In this document: one piece after another, positions 62,191 through 64,000 of the stretch
How the letters are laid out: each line of letters starts with the position of its first letter
How positions within the stretch are numbered: the first letter of the stretch is position 1
Assembly (NCBI RefSeq): GCF_900086655.1
Contig: NZ_LT575476.1
Coordinates: 3,197,869 to 3,261,868, forward strand
Source: Paenibacillus tuaregi
Lineage (GTDB): Bacteria; Bacillota; Bacilli; Paenibacillales; Paenibacillaceae
Direction of reading: 5' to 3'
Length of the DNA: 64,000 bases
Notes under the pieces: generated by a model
Databases searched by the model: none
Seen by the model: only the letters and a program-made list of their open reading frames with translations
What the model was told of the DNA's origin: nothing
Translations under genes and position numbers: made by a program

Positions 62191-63090
62191 TTACTTTGCG
62201 TCTTTGCGGGTCTCCCCTTCAATAGGAACAATTGAATTGTTTTTATATTCCGGATTCTGAGTGTAATTGAATTGTCCCAACTTTGTGTCTTTCCCGGCTG
62301 AATCTACTTTTCCATAGTGGAGGGTATCCCCCATCCAGTTGTCAGAAAAATAGACATAACCGTCTTTGTAGTCAGGCTTGGCGCCTCTTGTTTTCGACTT
62401 TCCTTCATTCTCATCCAATTGGCCGATCACTTCGGCAATTCCATCGTCGTTGATCTTGATGTAATCGGTCAGGAGCTTATAGGTTTGGGAATATTGCAAT
62501 GCTTGGCCTTCCGGGAATCGGTAAGTAGTGGTAAAGCCTTCCCCTTGAGGAGTCCAATCATCAGGTCCTTTCAATGCAAAAAGTTTAAGCGCCTCCTTAC
62601 GTGCATCCACCAGATCACCCTTCATCAGTATATTGAACGCGGCCTGTCCCGCTGGGGTCCGGACAATCGCCCGTTTGTCTTTGGCATTATAGTAGGCAGT
62701 CCCACCCAATGCTTCGCTGACAAAGCGCAGAGGCACATAAGTACGGCCCTTTTTATTCACAACACTGAGGTCGAGCGCGACTTGTTTGCCATTGACCGTT
62801 GCGGTTTTTGAACCAGCTTTCAGCTGGATTAGCTTGCTGCCGTCTTTGCTCTTGGCCGTTACCGTACGGGTCTTGCCATCATAATTGTAAGTCAGCCAAT
62901 TCGGATCGTTCAAGGATCTGAGAGGAATGAGTGCTCTTCCTTTTTCGACGAGGGCGTCACTTTGGACTATTCCGTTAATAAATACCTGTTCCTTGATACT
63001 TGCAGATGACTTGGCATCAGCCACGTTTCCAAGACCGACTGTACCTGTGAGTAGAACTGCTGCAATGGCGGATGGAATCCACTTTTTCAT
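62191..63090 (-). CDS. copper-amine-oxidase N-terminal (stalk) domain protein
   Basis: About 299 residues. A signal peptide is followed by a stalk domain of the CAO-N type: VFINGIVQSDALVEKGRALIPLR, KTATVNGKQVALDLSVVNKKG and R-T-Y-V-P-L-R-F-V-S-E-A-L-G-G (about 30-140). The rest is unknown. Such proteins are very common in Paenibacillus, and bind the cell surface, with no oxidase activity expected. Start ATG 63090 with AAAGGAAG upstream. Single gene. Confidence 0.85.
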   Translation of the reverse strand: MKKWIPSAIAAVLLTGTVGLGNVADAKSSASIKEQVFINGIVQSDALVEKGRALIPLRSLNDPNWLTYNYDGKTRTVTAKSKDGSKLIQLKAGSKTATVNGKQVALDLSVVNKKGRTYVPLRFVSEALGGTAYYNAKDKRAIVRTPAGQAAFNILMKGDLVDARKEALKLFALKGPDDWTPQGEGFTTTYRFPEGQALQYSQTYKLLTDYIKINDDGIAEVIGQLDENEGKSKTRGAKPDYKDGYVYFSDNWMGDTLHYGKVDSAGKDTKLGQFNYTQNPEYKNNSIVPIEGETRKDAK

Positions 63091-63671
63091 TGTACATCTT
63101 CCTTTCACGCTATTATGGCTTAGTTCTCTTATTATTTTGGGGGTATATAATTAGACGGATATTTCGCCTATTTGTTTCTAAATTTGGTTGTTTATTTGAA
63201 ATTTAACAAAGTCAGATCACATGGAGCTAGCTAGAATTTTGCATAATATTAAAGGGGAAGTGCCTTGTAACCTATTACGGGGATCCTTTCATCCTTGACT
63301 TATATGCTGATTTTCACATTCAAACGGTGGACACCAGAGTGGGGGCAGTTGTGAAGGCTGAACTTGGCCAGGAGCGACGAAAAGAAACAGAATATCTCTT
63401 TATGAATTACATTTGATTCTATTAAGTAAAGAGCAGGGGGACCGCGCGGCGCTATCGTCGATGCGGTTCTTTTATTTAGAAAGGCCATTCTTTGAGCCAG
63501 TGACTGAGGATGCAATTAAACGGTTTAGAGGTAGACCTTAACGAGTAGTAAAGCGAATTATAAGTCATTCCGAGCGGGAAACGTTAGCTCAATAAAATAG
63601 CGACAGTCAATTTTCTTGTTCTTGGCTGTCGCTGTTTCTTTTTCAAATTTAGTCTAAAACATACCCAGCTT
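63091..63671. other. 580-bp gene-poor region
   Basis: Mostly AT-rich to about 63250. Further right, a frame on the + strand remains open from about 63362 to TAA 63541; it includes a start at 63461 and 26 residues (RFFYLERPFFEPVTEDAIKR...). It may be the relic of a gene or chance. A hairpin with T-run (63599-63638, AGCGACAG/CTGTCGCT) follows on the + strand. No RNA gene is recognised. Confidence 0.4.
63599..63640 (+). terminator. rho-independent terminator-like hairpin
   Basis: AGCGACAG (63599-63606) pairs with CTGTCGCT (63626-63633), extended by CAA/TTG, followed by GTTTCTTTTTC. The gene it would terminate is unclear. Confidence 0.6.
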
Positions 63672-64000
63672 TCAATCCTCAACTTTAGAAAACTGATATT
63701 TAAAGAATTCCTTATATGTCATTGGTTTTCGGCCAATCAGACGTTCAAGATCCCCGGATGTCTCCGAAAATTCTCCAGTGTTGATTCCTCGAACCCAGCC
63801 TAATAAAAAATCAGTCATGAAAACAGGCAAGCCATTCGCTACCATAGAGTCTATATATTCTTTTTCGCTAACTGCCTCATAAGGGATATTCATCTCACTA
63901 ATCTCCGAGAGGGCTTCAGCGATGTCTGCAAAAGAGCTTCCCTCGCTGCCACTTAGAGTGTATGACTTATTTTCGTGCCCGTGTTGGGTGAGAACGGCTA
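63672..64000 (-). CDS. NmrA-like NAD(P)-binding oxidoreductase (3' part, cut by window end)
   Basis: The C-terminal part of an NmrA/QOR2-type protein, about 109 residues visible. The frame is open to the window edge, so the start lies to the right. SYTLSGSEGSSFADIAEAL and the conserved ending with DLERLIGRKPMTYKEFF are typical of YtfG-like quinone oxidoreductases or NAD(P)H-sensing proteins. The glycine-rich nucleotide site lies outside this window. Substrate unknown. Confidence 0.8.
   Translation of the reverse strand, partial: AVLTQHGHENKSYTLSGSEGSSFADIAEALSEISEMNIPYEAVSEKEYIDSMVANGLPVFMTDFLLGWVRGINTGEFSETSGDLERLIGRKPMTYKEFFKYQFSKVED

Noticed and set aside
63300-63515. 71-residue minus-strand frame
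   Set aside because: No ribosome binding site, ends within low-quality sequence, and the + strand frame there reads better; neither is convincing.

Overview
This window looks like a chromosomal piece from a spore-forming Bacillota, most probably Paenibacillus or a close relative. The reasons are a GerA-type germinant-receptor operon, a glcU-gdh pair, an S-layer-homology protein, a copper-amine-oxidase-N-domain protein, strong AAGGAGG ribosome binding sites, frequent TTG/GTG starts and moderate GC. I saw no rRNA, tRNA, CRISPR array, prophage or transposase gene. This is mostly metabolic, transport and regulatory chromosome.

Layout. 1-2816: germinant receptor genes A (partial), C, a small D-like gene and B, on the + strand. 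2885-5547: VOC protein, AlkA-type glycosylase and YfcC-type carrier. 5633-11631: an Amadori-product (fructoselysine-like) cluster of frlB-like deglycase, frlD-like kinase and GntR regulator. An odd amidohydrolase and the YfcC carrier follow, and a divergent APC permease faces them. A shared TATAACGTTATA palindrome recurs in front of these units. 11685-14124: DUF523, TipAS-type MerR regulator and CDF transporter. 14581-18705 and 30926-33879: two Fur-box-controlled siderophore uptake systems, only the first with an ATPase. 18801-22744: spermidine-synthase-like protein, erythromycin esterase family protein, DUF418 membrane protein and its TetR regulator. 22865-26612: persulfide/sulfide detoxification genes (rhodaneses, TauE, TusA-rhodanese, rhodanese-persulfide dioxygenase) with two CstR-like operators. 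26811-30676: MBL-fold enzyme, YpfJ-type metallopeptidase, TetR and MFS efflux pump. 34082-36834: glcU-gdh and an EamA exporter. 36949-39647: an orphan BMP-type binding protein paired with a chemoreceptor.

39855-39972 is a clear cyclic-di-AMP (ydaO-type) riboswitch in front of a secreted CAP-domain protein. After it come aspartase, a TetR/flavin-monooxygenase pair with a 34-bp perfect palindrome, and an SLH protein. Next are a DHFR-like reductase, an AraC regulator, an AT-rich island with a frameshifted orphan gene (48286-48674), and a Csp-type copper-storage protein. 49244-55313 holds an SGNH hydrolase, a ChbG/GPH sugar pair, a VOC protein, an unrecognised zinc-ribbon plus deoxyribosyltransferase/TIR-like protein, and Mn-catalase. 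55433-60097 is a five-gene operon (secreted protein, ABC exporter, histidine kinase, response regulator). 60290-61988 is an AmtB gene coupled to an unrecognised coiled-coil protein rather than GlnK. The window ends inside an NmrA-like oxidoreductase.

For a search for something undescribed, I would look first at four items: the metal-ligand-poor amidohydrolase in the frl-like regulon, the zinc-ribbon/TIR-like protein at 53326-54219, the AT-rich frameshifted orphan, and the coiled-coil partner of AmtB. All positions were read by eye; no database search or folding program was run.
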